A stretch of DNA of 57,479 nt, from positions 1 through 57,479 of the forward strand of contig JACZXW010000004.1 in the NCBI GenBank assembly GCA_022571415.1, read 5' to 3'. Below are positions 9,014 to 16,443 of the stretch, piece after piece (position 1 is the first letter of the stretch; each line of letters starts with the position of its first letter). Origin of the DNA: Pseudomonadota bacterium. GTDB taxonomy: Bacteria > Pseudomonadota > Gammaproteobacteria > Pseudomonadales > Azotimanducaceae. Both the position numbers and the translations under genes were made by a program. Below the pieces are notes generated by a model. That model made no database searches, was not told the origin of the DNA, and saw nothing but the letters and a program-made list of their open reading frames with translations.

Positions 9014-10237
9014 TTATAGTGATAATGCCTGTTCAAAATCCGCCAGTAAATCATCTGTTTCCTCGATGCCAACGGAAAATCTTACCAGGGAGTCATCTAT
9101 GCCCATTGAGGCCCTGCGTTGTGCGCCCATTTCATAGTAAATCGAGTGCGCAACCGGGATGCCCAGTGAGCGAGTATCGCCCAGGTTGCTGGTGCAGACC
9201 ACAAGATCCAGGTTATTCAGGAAGTCAAAGCAATCTATCTCATCAATGAGTTCCACACTGAACAGGGCGCCTGGATACCTGAACAGCGTACCTGCGAGCT
9301 CATGTTGCGGATGATCCAATAGGCCAGGGTAATATACTTTTTTCACCGCAGGATGATCGTTAAGGAAATCAGTCAGACTGATCGCGTTCCTGCAAGCCTG
9401 TTCCATGCGAAGTGCCAGGGTATCGGAACCAACCGAAATATGATGCGCCGCCTCAGCCCCTAACGTGGCACCAAAGTCGCGCAGGCCTTTCTTTTTTATC
9501 TGGGTGATTGCCCATTCTGAAACATCGCCTTTCTTGTAAGTGTCATACAGATGCGGAAAGGTCGACCAGTCATAAAGCCCAGTCTCGGTTATGGCGCCAC
9601 CCAGGGCATTGGCATGACCACCTATATATTTTGTTAGGGAATTGACGACCAGGCTGGCGCCGACCGATTTCGGCCTGAACAAATACGGCGTCGTCATAGT
9701 GTTGTCCACAAGGTACACCAGATTGAGTTCCTTACAGAGATCACCTATCTCCACCAGGTCAGCGACCTGGGTTCGTGGATTGGCAATCGTTTCAACGAAT
9801 ACCAGACGTGTATTGTCTTGTACTGCTGTCCTGACCTCACCAGCGGAGGTTGCATCGACAAAACTGACTTCAATGCCGTGAACCGCGAATGAGTTAAACA
9901 GGCTGTTGGTATTGCCAAACAAAAAGGAGGATGCGATAAAGTGATCCCCCGCCTGCAGCAACGAAAATAGCGTCGTACCAATCGCGGCCATCCCTGTGCT
10001 GAAGGCCACGGTTGAGAGACCATCTTCCATCAGCGTAACCTTATCCTGCAGGGCGGTAACCGTGGGATTCACCTGACGACCATAGGTGTATCCGGGCTGT
10101 TTACCCTGGAAAACTGCCGCCAGTTCACGCGAATCCTCATAGGTATAGGTGACGGCTGTATGCACGGGCTTGTGGATCGAGCCATGTTCAACGCCGCCGC
10201 GGCGATCGGAATGAAGTATGTCTGAAGTAAATCCCAT
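9014..10237 (-). CDS. O-acetylhomoserine sulfhydrylase / cystathionine gamma-synthase family PLP enzyme
   Basis: A 407-residue Cys/Met-metabolism PLP enzyme (fold type I). FSTGMAAIGTTLFSLLQAGD is the cofactor phosphate-binding segment, VFVETIANPRTQV and LVYLVDNTMTTPYLFRP hold the ring-stacking and Asp contacts, and the Schiff-base lysine is in VVNSLTKYIGGHANALGG. This branch makes homocysteine from O-acetylhomoserine and sulfide or transsulfurates it. The exact reaction is not certain from sequence. Control fits methionine synthesis: a SAM-II-like aptamer and an intrinsic terminator lie in its 5' leader. An AGAGGG ribosome-binding site precedes the ATG at 10235-10237. Confidence 0.9.
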   Translation of the reverse strand: MGFTSDILHSDRRGGVEHGSIHKPVHTAVTYTYEDSRELAAVFQGKQPGYTYGRQVNPTVTALQDKVTLMEDGLSTVAFSTGMAAIGTTLFSLLQAGDHFIASSFLFGNTNSLFNSFAVHGIEVSFVDATSAGEVRTAVQDNTRLVFVETIANPRTQVADLVEIGDLCKELNLVYLVDNTMTTPYLFRPKSVGASLVVNSLTKYIGGHANALGGAITETGLYDWSTFPHLYDTYKKGDVSEWAITQIKKKGLRDFGATLGAEAAHHISVGSDTLALRMEQACRNAISLTDFLNDHPAVKKVYYPGLLDHPQHELAGTLFRYPGALFSVELIDEIDCFDFLNNLDLVVCTSNLGDTRSLGIPVAHSIYYEMGAQRRASMGIDDSLVRFSVGIEETDDLLADFEQALSL

Positions 10238-10281
10238 CTTTGTATCCCTCTGCCCGATCTGCCTTTGGAAAACAGCCGGGC

Positions 10282-10319
10282 AAAAAAAAACCTGTCTAGC
10301 AGCAACTAAAGCAGGTTTT
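10282..10319 (-). terminator. intrinsic terminator in the leader of the sulfhydrylase-type gene
   Basis: On the minus strand AAAACCTG (10319-10312) pairs with CAGGTTTT (10294-10287) around a 17-base loop, and the T tract runs to 10282. It sits between the SAM-II-like aptamer and the start codon, so termination here would shut off the gene. Its loop contains UUUAGUUGC (10310-10302), complementary to GCAGCUAAA of the aptamer core (10335-10327) with one G-U pair, which gives an anti-terminator alternative. Confidence 0.8.
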
Positions 10320-10321
10320 CA

Positions 10322-10376
10322 CTCGATTTAGCTGCATTTTTTTCGCGCCCGCAAGCTGAACTCAAATCGGCGCATG
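10322..10376 (-). ncRNA. SAM-II-like riboswitch aptamer
   Basis: The leader RNA follows the SAM-II (metA-type) plan. The P1 stem is GCGCC (10373-10369) with GGCGC (10349-10345). Loop L1 begins GAUUUG (10368-10363) and ends GCUUGC. An A-rich joiner and the conserved core AUGCAGCUAAA follow (10337-10327). AGCU in L1 (10357-10354) can pair with AGCU in the core to close the H-type pseudoknot. A -10-like TATAGT at 10388-10383 places the transcript start at the aptamer edge. The match is from memory of the family layout; an Rfam covariance search would decide it. SAM-II is best known in alphaproteobacteria. Confidence 0.78.
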
Positions 10377-10382
10377 ATCTCT

Positions 10383-10388
10383 ACTATA
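10383..10388 (-). promoter_or_regulatory. candidate -10 element for the SAM-II-like leader
   Basis: TATAGT on the minus strand, five of six matches to TATAAT, lies just upstream of the aptamer. The -35 region at the right spacing is poor. Confidence 0.35.
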
Positions 10389-10444
10389 ACGTCTCCAGGT
10401 TACAGTAGTAGCATCGCCATTGTAATAAATCACCCGTGCGTTAA

Positions 10445-11950
10445 TCAACCGCGAGGCCAACGGCTTTGAATTCTCGGGAAAAGAGGTTCAATTGATTGCA
10501 CGGAAACGCATTGCTGCCGGTGACCCAGCTCAGTCCAGGCGGGTTCAGCCTCAATTTTCAAGGCAACCCTGGCCCTGGCCGTCAATTCGGGGACAAAGCT
10601 GGCGCCAAGGATAGTTAATTCTGCAAGACAATGATGCAGCGTCCACAAATACTGTGCCAGCTCGTCCCTGTCTGCAATCTTCCAGGGTTCCCTTTGTTGA
10701 ATGTCTGCATTTAACAGCGCCGCGGTTTCGATAAATAACCGGGCTGCCAGTGACAGGTCAAATTTTTCGAAAGCCGCCGTAAACCTGTTGGTGTTGTCGC
10801 GAATGCTCTGTAATAAATTCTTGTTTACCACAGTGATATTGCCGGTACTGTACCTCAGTCCCCGGGGAAAATGTTTCAAAAATAATTTGATGTACCGACT
10901 GAACAAATTACCGAGATTGTTCGCCAGGTCAGCATTCAGCAGATCTATAAGATGAGATCGCTTAAAGTCGAGATCCTGACCAAGACTCACGCTTTTCAGG
11001 AAATAATATTTCAAACCATCACGACCCACCAGATCCGACAGAGACAACGGATCAACAATGGTTTCAGGATCGGACTTGGATATTTTTTGACCTTCAACTG
11101 TCAGCCAGCCATTCACCACTATCTGCTTTGGCAATGCCAGACCCGCTGACCAGAGGATGGCAGGCCAGTAAACCGCATGAAATATCAGGATATCTTTACC
11201 AATAAAGTGGATGCTGTTTGGCCAGTAGTTCTTTAGCTTCTCGCCCTCGAGCCCACCGAGGGCAGACAGATAAGCAGCCAGCGCGTCCAGCCAGACATAG
11301 ATTACATGGCCAGGATCATCCGGGACACCAATACCCCAACTGGTTGATGTTCTTGAAATGGAGAGATCGTGCAGCTCACCATTCTTCAGAAATGAGAGTA
11401 CCTCATTGCGCCGCGAGCCCGGCACAATGAATTCGGGATTCGACTCAATATGATCAATCAGCCTTTGCTGATAAGCACTCAATCGAAAAAAATAGGATTC
11501 CTCCGAAAATTTTTCCAGGGGTTTTCGATGTACCGGACAGCGATCACCCGCCGTGAAGTACTGCTCACAACCAACACAATAAAGGCCTTCATAATGTCCC
11601 TTGTAGATATCCCCTCTGGCACCGATCTGCTGCCATAGACCAATCACCAGTTCTTTGTGTGTGGGGCTGGTTGTCCGCTCAAATCGGTCAAGGTCGATGT
11701 CGAGGTTTTTCCACAGGTTAAGAAACTCATCACTGCGACTGTCTACAAATGAAAGAGTCGATTCCTCAGCCTGTTCTGCTGTTCGCTCAATTTTCTGGCC
11801 ATGTTCATCCGTACCGCTGGTCAGCAACACGTCATCTCCACGCAGTTTGCAATAACGTTTGTAGCAGTCCGCCACAAATGTGGTATAGGCATGGCCAAGG
11901 TGCGGTGAGCCGCTGGCGTAATAAATAGGGGTGGTCAGGTATTGTTTCAT
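10445..11950 (-). CDS. metG: methionyl-tRNA synthetase, short type without C-terminal tRNA-binding domain
   Basis: A 501-residue class I aminoacyl-tRNA synthetase charging tRNA-Met. The HIGH motif appears as HLGH in ASGSPHLGHAYT, KMSKS as KISKS in GQKISKSDPETI, and WxxxxPxxY-type specificity residues lie in DPGHVIYVWLDALAAYL. A single zinc knuckle CVGC-x9-CPVH ends in His. The EMAP-like dimerisation domain of the ~675-residue enterobacterial enzyme is absent, so it is the short form. ATGs occur at 11953 and 11950; the second is 6 bases from GGAG. The leader holds a Met-rich peptide ORF and a terminator. Confidence 0.94.
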   Translation of the reverse strand: MKQYLTTPIYYASGSPHLGHAYTTFVADCYKRYCKLRGDDVLLTSGTDEHGQKIERTAEQAEESTLSFVDSRSDEFLNLWKNLDIDLDRFERTTSPTHKELVIGLWQQIGARGDIYKGHYEGLYCVGCEQYFTAGDRCPVHRKPLEKFSEESYFFRLSAYQQRLIDHIESNPEFIVPGSRRNEVLSFLKNGELHDLSISRTSTSWGIGVPDDPGHVIYVWLDALAAYLSALGGLEGEKLKNYWPNSIHFIGKDILIFHAVYWPAILWSAGLALPKQIVVNGWLTVEGQKISKSDPETIVDPLSLSDLVGRDGLKYYFLKSVSLGQDLDFKRSHLIDLLNADLANNLGNLFSRYIKLFLKHFPRGLRYSTGNITVVNKNLLQSIRDNTNRFTAAFEKFDLSLAARLFIETAALLNADIQQREPWKIADRDELAQYLWTLHHCLAELTILGASFVPELTARARVALKIEAEPAWTELGHRQQCVSVQSIEPLFPRIQSRWPRG

Positions 11951-11985
11951 CATCAACTCCAATTGACGTTTGAAAGAACGCGCAT

Positions 11986-12018
11986 AAAAAACCCTGGAAG
12001 GAGTTCACCTGCCAGGGT
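11986..12018 (-). terminator. intrinsic terminator of the metG leader (segments Z:W)
   Basis: On the minus strand ACCCTGG (12018-12012) pairs with CCAGGGT (11997-11991); an inner AGG/CCT pairing extends the stem past one mismatch, and six Ts follow (11991-11986). It ends 36 bases before the metG start. Its 5' arm is also complementary to the 3' arm of the upstream hairpin, so the two structures exclude each other. Confidence 0.85.
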
Positions 12019-12056
12019 ATTGAAGCTGATTCCTGGAAGGTGCAGGCACCTTCCAG
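12006..12056 (-). promoter_or_regulatory. metG attenuator: hairpin X:Y and alternative anti-terminator Y:Z
   Basis: X (12056-12046, CTGGAAGGTGC) and Y (12043-12033, GCACCTTCCAG) form a perfect 11-bp hairpin. Y, shifted by one base (CACCTTCCAGG, 12042-12032), can instead pair with Z (CCTGGCAGGTG, 12016-12006) at 10 of 11 positions. Z is the 5' arm of the terminator. X:Y therefore permits termination and Y:Z blocks it, the classical attenuator logic. X begins 19 bases after the leader stop codon, so what prevents X:Y during methionine shortage is not settled by inspection. Confidence 0.75.
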
Positions 12057-12075
12057 AAAACGCAGGCAGAAAGGA

Positions 12076-12135
12076 TTAGCCCATGGTAGCTACCATCGAC
12101 ATCATCATGTTCACTGCGCTTTGTTCGAATTTCAT
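12076..12135 (-). CDS. methionine-rich leader peptide of metG (19 aa)
   Basis: A 19-codon ORF, MKFEQSAVNMMMSMVATMG, ends in TAA. Five of its residues 10-18 are methionine, including three in a row at 10-12. It lies about 50 bases downstream of a strong promoter and immediately before the hairpin and terminator of the metG leader. A GGA lies just upstream of the ATG. By analogy with the leader peptides of trp, his, leu and pheST, its translation rate would report the supply of charged Met-tRNA. Codons 14-18 overlap the self-complementary ATGGTAGCTACCAT (12094-12081), which may add a local hairpin. Confidence 0.75.
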   Translation of the reverse strand: MKFEQSAVNMMMSMVATMG

Positions 12136-12194
12136 TTCCGTACTCTGTTACCCGGGGCTGGTTTTACCCAGGGTCGGTTTATTTATGGAGGCAT

Positions 12195-12222
12195 ATGATA
12201 ATTGCTAGAATCGCAATGTCAA
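12195..12222 (-). promoter_or_regulatory. sigma70-type promoter of the metG leader
   Basis: On the minus strand a perfect -35 TTGACA (12222-12217) is followed after 16 bases by -10 TATCAT (12200-12195). The predicted start near 12188 gives a leader of about 240 bases before metG. It lies in the divergent space shared with the M18 aminopeptidase gene. Confidence 0.75.
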
Positions 12223-12242
12223 TAATTTAAGGCACCATTGAG

Positions 12243-13541
12243 ATGCAGAAAAAAATACTAAACCAGGGATTGCTGGACTACCTGCAACAATCCCCGACGC
12301 CGTTTCATGCCACCACTAACCTGGCCAGCATCCTGAGCGACGACGGGTTCACGGAACTCGATGAAGCCGAAACCTGGAAAGTAAAATCCGGTAAGTATTT
12401 TGTAACCCGTAACCAGTCTTCGATAGTCGCTTTTGTCATGGGGAAAAGGAACCCGGCAGAGACCGGGATAAGGATGAGCGGCGCACACACAGACAGTCCT
12501 TGCCTTAAAGTAAAGCCCAGACCCGAAACTTATTGCCAGGGATACCTGCAACTGGGCGTGGAAGTCTATGGCGGGGTATTACTGAACCCCTGGTATGACC
12601 GGGATCTGTCCCTGGCTGGCCGGGTGACATACCAGGTAAAAAGCAAAAATATTCACAATCTGCTGATAAATTTTATGCAGCCCATGGCGGTCATCCCAAG
12701 CCTCGCCATTCACCTGGACCGCGACGCCAATAAATCAAGAAGCATCAATCCACAAAATGACATCCCACCCATTCTGATGCAGGCAGGCGAAAACCAGACA
12801 CTCGCCGCTCTACTGAAAAAACAAATCAAAAAAGAGCATCCGAAAATCAATGCGCAAAGAATACTGGCCCATGAATTGTCCTTTTATGACACAAACCCGG
12901 CGTCGATCATTGGCATGAAGGATGAATTTATCAGCGGCGCCCGCCTTGATAATCTGCTGAGCTGCTACGTGGGTATTCAAAGCCTGCTGAATGCAGACCC
13001 CCTCGTTTCCAGCCTGGTAGTGTGCACCGACCATGAGGAAGTCGGAAGCGCGTCTGCGGCTGGTGCTCAAGGACCATTCCTCGAAGCAGTGTTGCAAAGG
13101 ATTATTCCTGATTCCGAGGATAGGCTTCGCGCCATTGCGAAATCCCTGCTGGTTTCAACCGACAATGCTCACGGCATACATCCCAACTACACGGACAGGC
13201 ATGATGCCAACCATGGCCCCATTTTGAACAAAGGCCCCGTGATCAAAGTCAACGCCAACCAGCGTTACGCTACCAACAGTGAAACAGAGGGGTATTTCAG
13301 TTTACTCTGCGAGAAGAATAAAGTACCTTGCCAGAAATTTGTCAGTAGAACTGACATGGCCTGCGGCACAACCATTGGCCCCATCACCGCGAAAGAGATA
13401 GGCGTCAGGACTCTGGATGTTGGCGTCCCCCCCTTCGCCATGCACTCAATCAGGGAGCTGGCAGGTACCGAAGACCCCTTTCATCTGTATCGCGCCTTGT
13501 CGGCGTTCTTCAATGATAGGGGCGAACTGGGGGCGACTTGA
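12243..13541 (+). CDS. apeB: M18 family aminopeptidase
   Basis: A 432-residue zinc metallopeptidase of the aspartyl aminopeptidase family, a cytoplasmic homododecameric enzyme removing N-terminal residues, typically Asp/Glu. Metal and catalytic motifs are visible: GAHTDSPCLKVKP (His ligand), SGARLDNLLS (bridging Asp), CTDHEEVGSASAAGAQG (catalytic Glu and ligand Glu), VSTDNAHGIHPNY and the last His in GVPPFAMHSIRELAG. It is transcribed away from the metG leader with only about 20 bases between its ATG and the metG -35 element, so the promoters may interfere. Confidence 0.95.
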   Translation: MQKKILNQGLLDYLQQSPTPFHATTNLASILSDDGFTELDEAETWKVKSGKYFVTRNQSSIVAFVMGKRNPAETGIRMSGAHTDSPCLKVKPRPETYCQGYLQLGVEVYGGVLLNPWYDRDLSLAGRVTYQVKSKNIHNLLINFMQPMAVIPSLAIHLDRDANKSRSINPQNDIPPILMQAGENQTLAALLKKQIKKEHPKINAQRILAHELSFYDTNPASIIGMKDEFISGARLDNLLSCYVGIQSLLNADPLVSSLVVCTDHEEVGSASAAGAQGPFLEAVLQRIIPDSEDRLRAIAKSLLVSTDNAHGIHPNYTDRHDANHGPILNKGPVIKVNANQRYATNSETEGYFSLLCEKNKVPCQKFVSRTDMACGTTIGPITAKEIGVRTLDVGVPPFAMHSIRELAGTEDPFHLYRALSAFFNDRGELGAT

Positions 13542-13654
13542 TTCGCCGTTTACCAAGGGAAAAAACAAATCACTGCATGGGGAAACCTAATCCAGGTCAA
13601 ACGTTGATGGACAGTAATCTAGGCACACCATTGCGGATCGTCTCTTGGCAGACT

Positions 13655-13660
13655 TATACT
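13655..13660 (+). promoter_or_regulatory. candidate promoter of the GFA-family gene
   Basis: TATACT at 13655-13660 with TTGCGG 18 bases upstream (13631-13636) resembles a weak sigma70 promoter 33 bases before the chosen ATG. Confidence 0.3.
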
Positions 13661-13692
13661 CAAAGAAACAAATACCAACCCGGGAGTCAGAA

Positions 13693-14100
13693 ATGGCAAT
13701 GACAGGCCAATGCCTTTGTGGTGACATCAAGTATGAAATCGGAAATGCGCCGGAAATGACCGGTGTTTGTCACTGTAAGAATTGCCAGAGACAAGGGGGA
13801 TCCGCTTTCTCGACTATCGCCGGTGTACCCAAGTCAGATTTCAGCCTTACCTCCGGGCAACCCAGGCTTTACAAGGATAGTGACACCCTTAGCGGCAATA
13901 CGGTTGAACGTTACTTCTGTGGCAAATGTGGGTCGCCGATCTATTCAGCTATTCCAGGCCAACCCGACACACTATTCATTAAAACCGGCACCCTGGATGA
14001 CACCAGCGCGTTTACCCCGCAGTTCCACGTCTGGTGTGATACCAAGCAGAATTGGGTAACACTTGAAGAAGGTGTCCCGCAAATAGGCAAGCAGTCTTAG
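13693..14100 (+). CDS. GFA/CENP-V family zinc-binding protein
   Basis: The protein is 135 residues if it starts at MAMTGQCLCGD, which follows GGGAG at the right distance; an in-frame extension to 13645 lacks a site. The GFA (Mss4-like) zinc fold is shown by GQCLCGDIKYEI, VCHCKNCQRQGGSAFSTIAG and YFCGKCGSPIYS. These place cysteines in the CxC...CxxC...CxxC pattern of glutathione-dependent formaldehyde-activating-like proteins. Most members have no proven reaction, so the substrate is left open. It stands alone between apeB and a convergent sugar dehydrogenase gene. Confidence 0.88.
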   Translation: MAMTGQCLCGDIKYEIGNAPEMTGVCHCKNCQRQGGSAFSTIAGVPKSDFSLTSGQPRLYKDSDTLSGNTVERYFCGKCGSPIYSAIPGQPDTLFIKTGTLDDTSAFTPQFHVWCDTKQNWVTLEEGVPQIGKQS

Positions 14101-14145
14101 GCCTTCGAATCGATCACAGGAGCCATTTTTGACGAGAGGCAGCCC

Positions 14146-15240
14146 TTAAGAACTCTTAGGAACCACCCTGATAATTTTGCCTTCACTGCTGTCGGTGAGA
14201 ATATAAATAAAGCCATCCGGTCCCACTCGCACATCCCTGATGCGTTCACCAATCTCGGCAAAGAGTATTTCCTCAGCAACGACCTTGCCGTTTTCCATAT
14301 CAAGCCGACGGACATCCTTGTTGACCAGTGTTCCGACAAACAGATCACCTTTCCACTGGGGAAATGCATCACCGTTGTAATAGGCGAGGCCAGAAGGCGC
14401 GACGCTCGGCACCCAGTACTTCAGCGGCTGCTCCATGGACGGATGTTCAGTAAACGGGGACACATAGGCGCCACTGTAATTCATGCCGTAGGTGATCGCA
14501 GGCCAGCCATAGTTTTTTCCAGGCTCCAGCCTGTTTAGCTCATCGCCTCCTCTGGGCCCATGCTCATGCAGGTAGATTGTGCCGGTATCCGTATCGAGTG
14601 TCAGTCCCTGGGGATTACGATGCCCCCAGGTAAATATTTTTTCGTTTCCATCGCCGGAGCCAACGAAGGGATTATCTGCCGGCACAGTGCCATCGTCATT
14701 GATGCGGATTGTTTTACCCAACAGGCTGTTTATGTTCTGGGCTTCCTCACGGTAGTCAAATCCGTCTCCGGTGGTGAGAAGCAGTTTGCCGTCAGGCAGA
14801 AACATCATTTTGCCACCGTAGTGGGCGGCTGTATCTTTAAGTGGCTCGACGGTAAAAATGACCTCCACATCCTCAACGGCGTCAGCGGTCAGACGCCCAC
14901 GGACGATGCGGGTGCCGTTAGCATCCGGACCGCCGTGGGCAAATGCGAGATAGATGAGCTGGTTACTGGCAAACTCAGGGTGCAGCACCACATCATGGAA
15001 GCCACCCTGACTCTCCACATAACTTTGCGGCAGACCCCGCAGGGGATCGCCAATGCTGCCGTCACTGGATATCCGCCGTAGGCTGCCGCTACGCTCGGCA
15101 ACAATGAGCTCTCCTCCCGGGAGAAAGGCTACCGACCAGGGAAATTCCAGGCCTTCCGCTACTGTTTCCAGCTTGTAGTCCACGGCGTTGACCGGGTGAT
15201 TCACCAACATTAGAAAAATTATCGAAAGAAAATATTTCAT
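14146..15240 (-). CDS. PQQ-dependent aldose sugar dehydrogenase family protein, secreted
   Basis: A 364-residue six-bladed beta-propeller of the soluble glucose/aldose dehydrogenase family (YliI/Asd type). A signal peptide MKYFLSIIFLMLVNHPVNA precedes the propeller, so it acts in the periplasm. Family marks are FPWSVAFLPGGELIVAER, GGFHDVVLHPEF (catalytic His), TGDGFDYREEAQ, TWGHRNPQGL, EHGPRGGDELN and SVAPSGLAYY. These line the PQQ and calcium sites in characterised members. An in-frame codon at 15261 is upstream of the clear signal peptide and was not chosen. PQQ would have to be made elsewhere or imported. Confidence 0.9.
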   Translation of the reverse strand: MKYFLSIIFLMLVNHPVNAVDYKLETVAEGLEFPWSVAFLPGGELIVAERSGSLRRISSDGSIGDPLRGLPQSYVESQGGFHDVVLHPEFASNQLIYLAFAHGGPDANGTRIVRGRLTADAVEDVEVIFTVEPLKDTAAHYGGKMMFLPDGKLLLTTGDGFDYREEAQNINSLLGKTIRINDDGTVPADNPFVGSGDGNEKIFTWGHRNPQGLTLDTDTGTIYLHEHGPRGGDELNRLEPGKNYGWPAITYGMNYSGAYVSPFTEHPSMEQPLKYWVPSVAPSGLAYYNGDAFPQWKGDLFVGTLVNKDVRRLDMENGKVVAEEILFAEIGERIRDVRVGPDGFIYILTDSSEGKIIRVVPKSS

Positions 15241-15349
15241 GAAAAATATCCCTGTGTCCAATGTCGAATTATGCCAGCACTACAGGCTTAAAAGTCAAAT
15301 CTGTTGTATGCTCAGCGCGCACCCCATTGGAGCTTGAGGATTTTGTACC

Positions 15350-15802
15350 ATGAAAGCCATTAAAGTCATTGGCGCCTATTTCGCGGCAGTACTGGTAACA
15401 TTTGTGCTGGGCAGTATTTTTGCGACTCAGTTCATCATGGGTAATCTGCAGGATATGGGCATGACCGTTACATTTTCTGACCGATTCTCAGCGACACTGC
15501 ATGATATAGAAGGCCTCAGCGGCATCTATCTGCCACTTATTGCGATCAGCTTCATCATTTCCCTGCCCGTTGCTGCGGGTGTCATCAAATTTGTTCCAAA
15601 CCTGCGGCTGGTTGGCTATATCACGGCTGGTGCGGTGGGGCTGGTTGCACTTCACCTGGTGATGAAAGCAGTGCTTGGTCTGACCGGCATTGCCGCCACA
15701 AGAACGGTGATGGGATTGTTATCTCAAGGGTTGGCTGGCGCAATTGGCGGATATCTATTTTACTGGTTAACCGGAATGCTGGGGAAAGACACTTCCGGGT
15801 AA
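15350..15802 (+). CDS. uncharacterised four-helix membrane protein
   Basis: 150 residues with four hydrophobic helices (about 8-29, 62-82, 90-110 and 118-142) and a short polar loop after the first. The N-terminus is MKAIKVIGAYFAAVL and the tail WLTGMLGKDTSG. No enzyme motif is visible. It starts at an ATG downstream of TTGAGG and is divergent from the sugar dehydrogenase. A hairpin from TCCGGGTAA to TTACCCCCGGA just after the stop lacks a T tract, so it is not called a terminator. Confidence 0.7.
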   Translation: MKAIKVIGAYFAAVLVTFVLGSIFATQFIMGNLQDMGMTVTFSDRFSATLHDIEGLSGIYLPLIAISFIISLPVAAGVIKFVPNLRLVGYITAGAVGLVALHLVMKAVLGLTGIAATRTVMGLLSQGLAGAIGGYLFYWLTGMLGKDTSG

Positions 15803-15920
15803 AATCGTTTGGCCGCACTTACCCCCGGACAGGAGCGGACATCGTGAATTATCCGGGCTAGGGGGCAGTGATTTCCATCTTGGCCCACAGTTCCAGTCAG
15901 TCCGTTTCGGGCAAACTATT

Positions 15921-16358
15921 CTAGATGTCGGCATGAAGCTGCCAAACACCAGCATCGTTCCGTTTCCAAACAACCACATATTTTACGGGAGGCTGGAATG
16001 TACCATCCTTCATTCCGAAAACCGCGGCACCAATTTCTCGAGCTAGATTTCCTGATGACTCAACATCCTCTGCCGTTAACTTAGCCGACGATACTCCAGA
16101 ATCAATTAAGCCCTGAAAAAGTTTCTGAATTGCTGCCCGTCCGACAATGTTAGTAGAGTTCGGTGGCATTACCACAGCGTCTGGAGTGTAGAGTGATGCA
16201 ACTAATGCAGCATCGCCTGCGCGCAAAGCCTCTGATAGGTTCGCATTCTGCGCTTCAATTGCTTCGAGAACTTCGTTATCAACGGCTACGGAAAAATTTA
16301 CGTACGTAGCCAGAATCAGAACTGCTAGTGACGAAATGATATGAAATGTTTTTGGCAT
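15921..16358 (-). CDS. secreted SnoaL/DUF4440-type NTF2-like protein
   Basis: 145 residues with a signal peptide (hydrophobic residues 8-24, cleavage near SVAVDNE), followed by an NTF2-like cone fold. The N-terminal helix EVLEAIEAQNANLSEALRAGDAALVASLYTPDAVVMPP is typical of SnoaL/DUF4440 ketosteroid-isomerase-like proteins, and the sheet strands REIGAAVFGM, VKYVVVWKR and WQLHADI follow. Many members have no known reaction. It is a separate unit: 85 bases divide it from the CBS-domain gene upstream on the same strand. Confidence 0.75.
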   Translation of the reverse strand: MPKTFHIISSLAVLILATYVNFSVAVDNEVLEAIEAQNANLSEALRAGDAALVASLYTPDAVVMPPNSTNIVGRAAIQKLFQGLIDSGVSSAKLTAEDVESSGNLAREIGAAVFGMKDGTFQPPVKYVVVWKRNDAGVWQLHADI

Positions 16359-16443
16359 AATTCCTCCGATAATTGTTTTTTATCAGTGTCGCGACAAACC
16401 GAACCTTATCGCTTCGTCGTAGAGCCACACTAGGTTGGTCAGT

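Noticed and set aside
10253-10281. Second terminator (GCCCG/CGGGC) before the sulfhydrylase-type gene
   Set aside because: The stem is short and has no T tract; it may only shape the ribosome-binding site.
11950-12222. T-box riboswitch for metG
   Set aside because: No T-box sequence or specifier-loop layout; the short Met-rich ORF and alternate hairpins fit peptide-type attenuation better.
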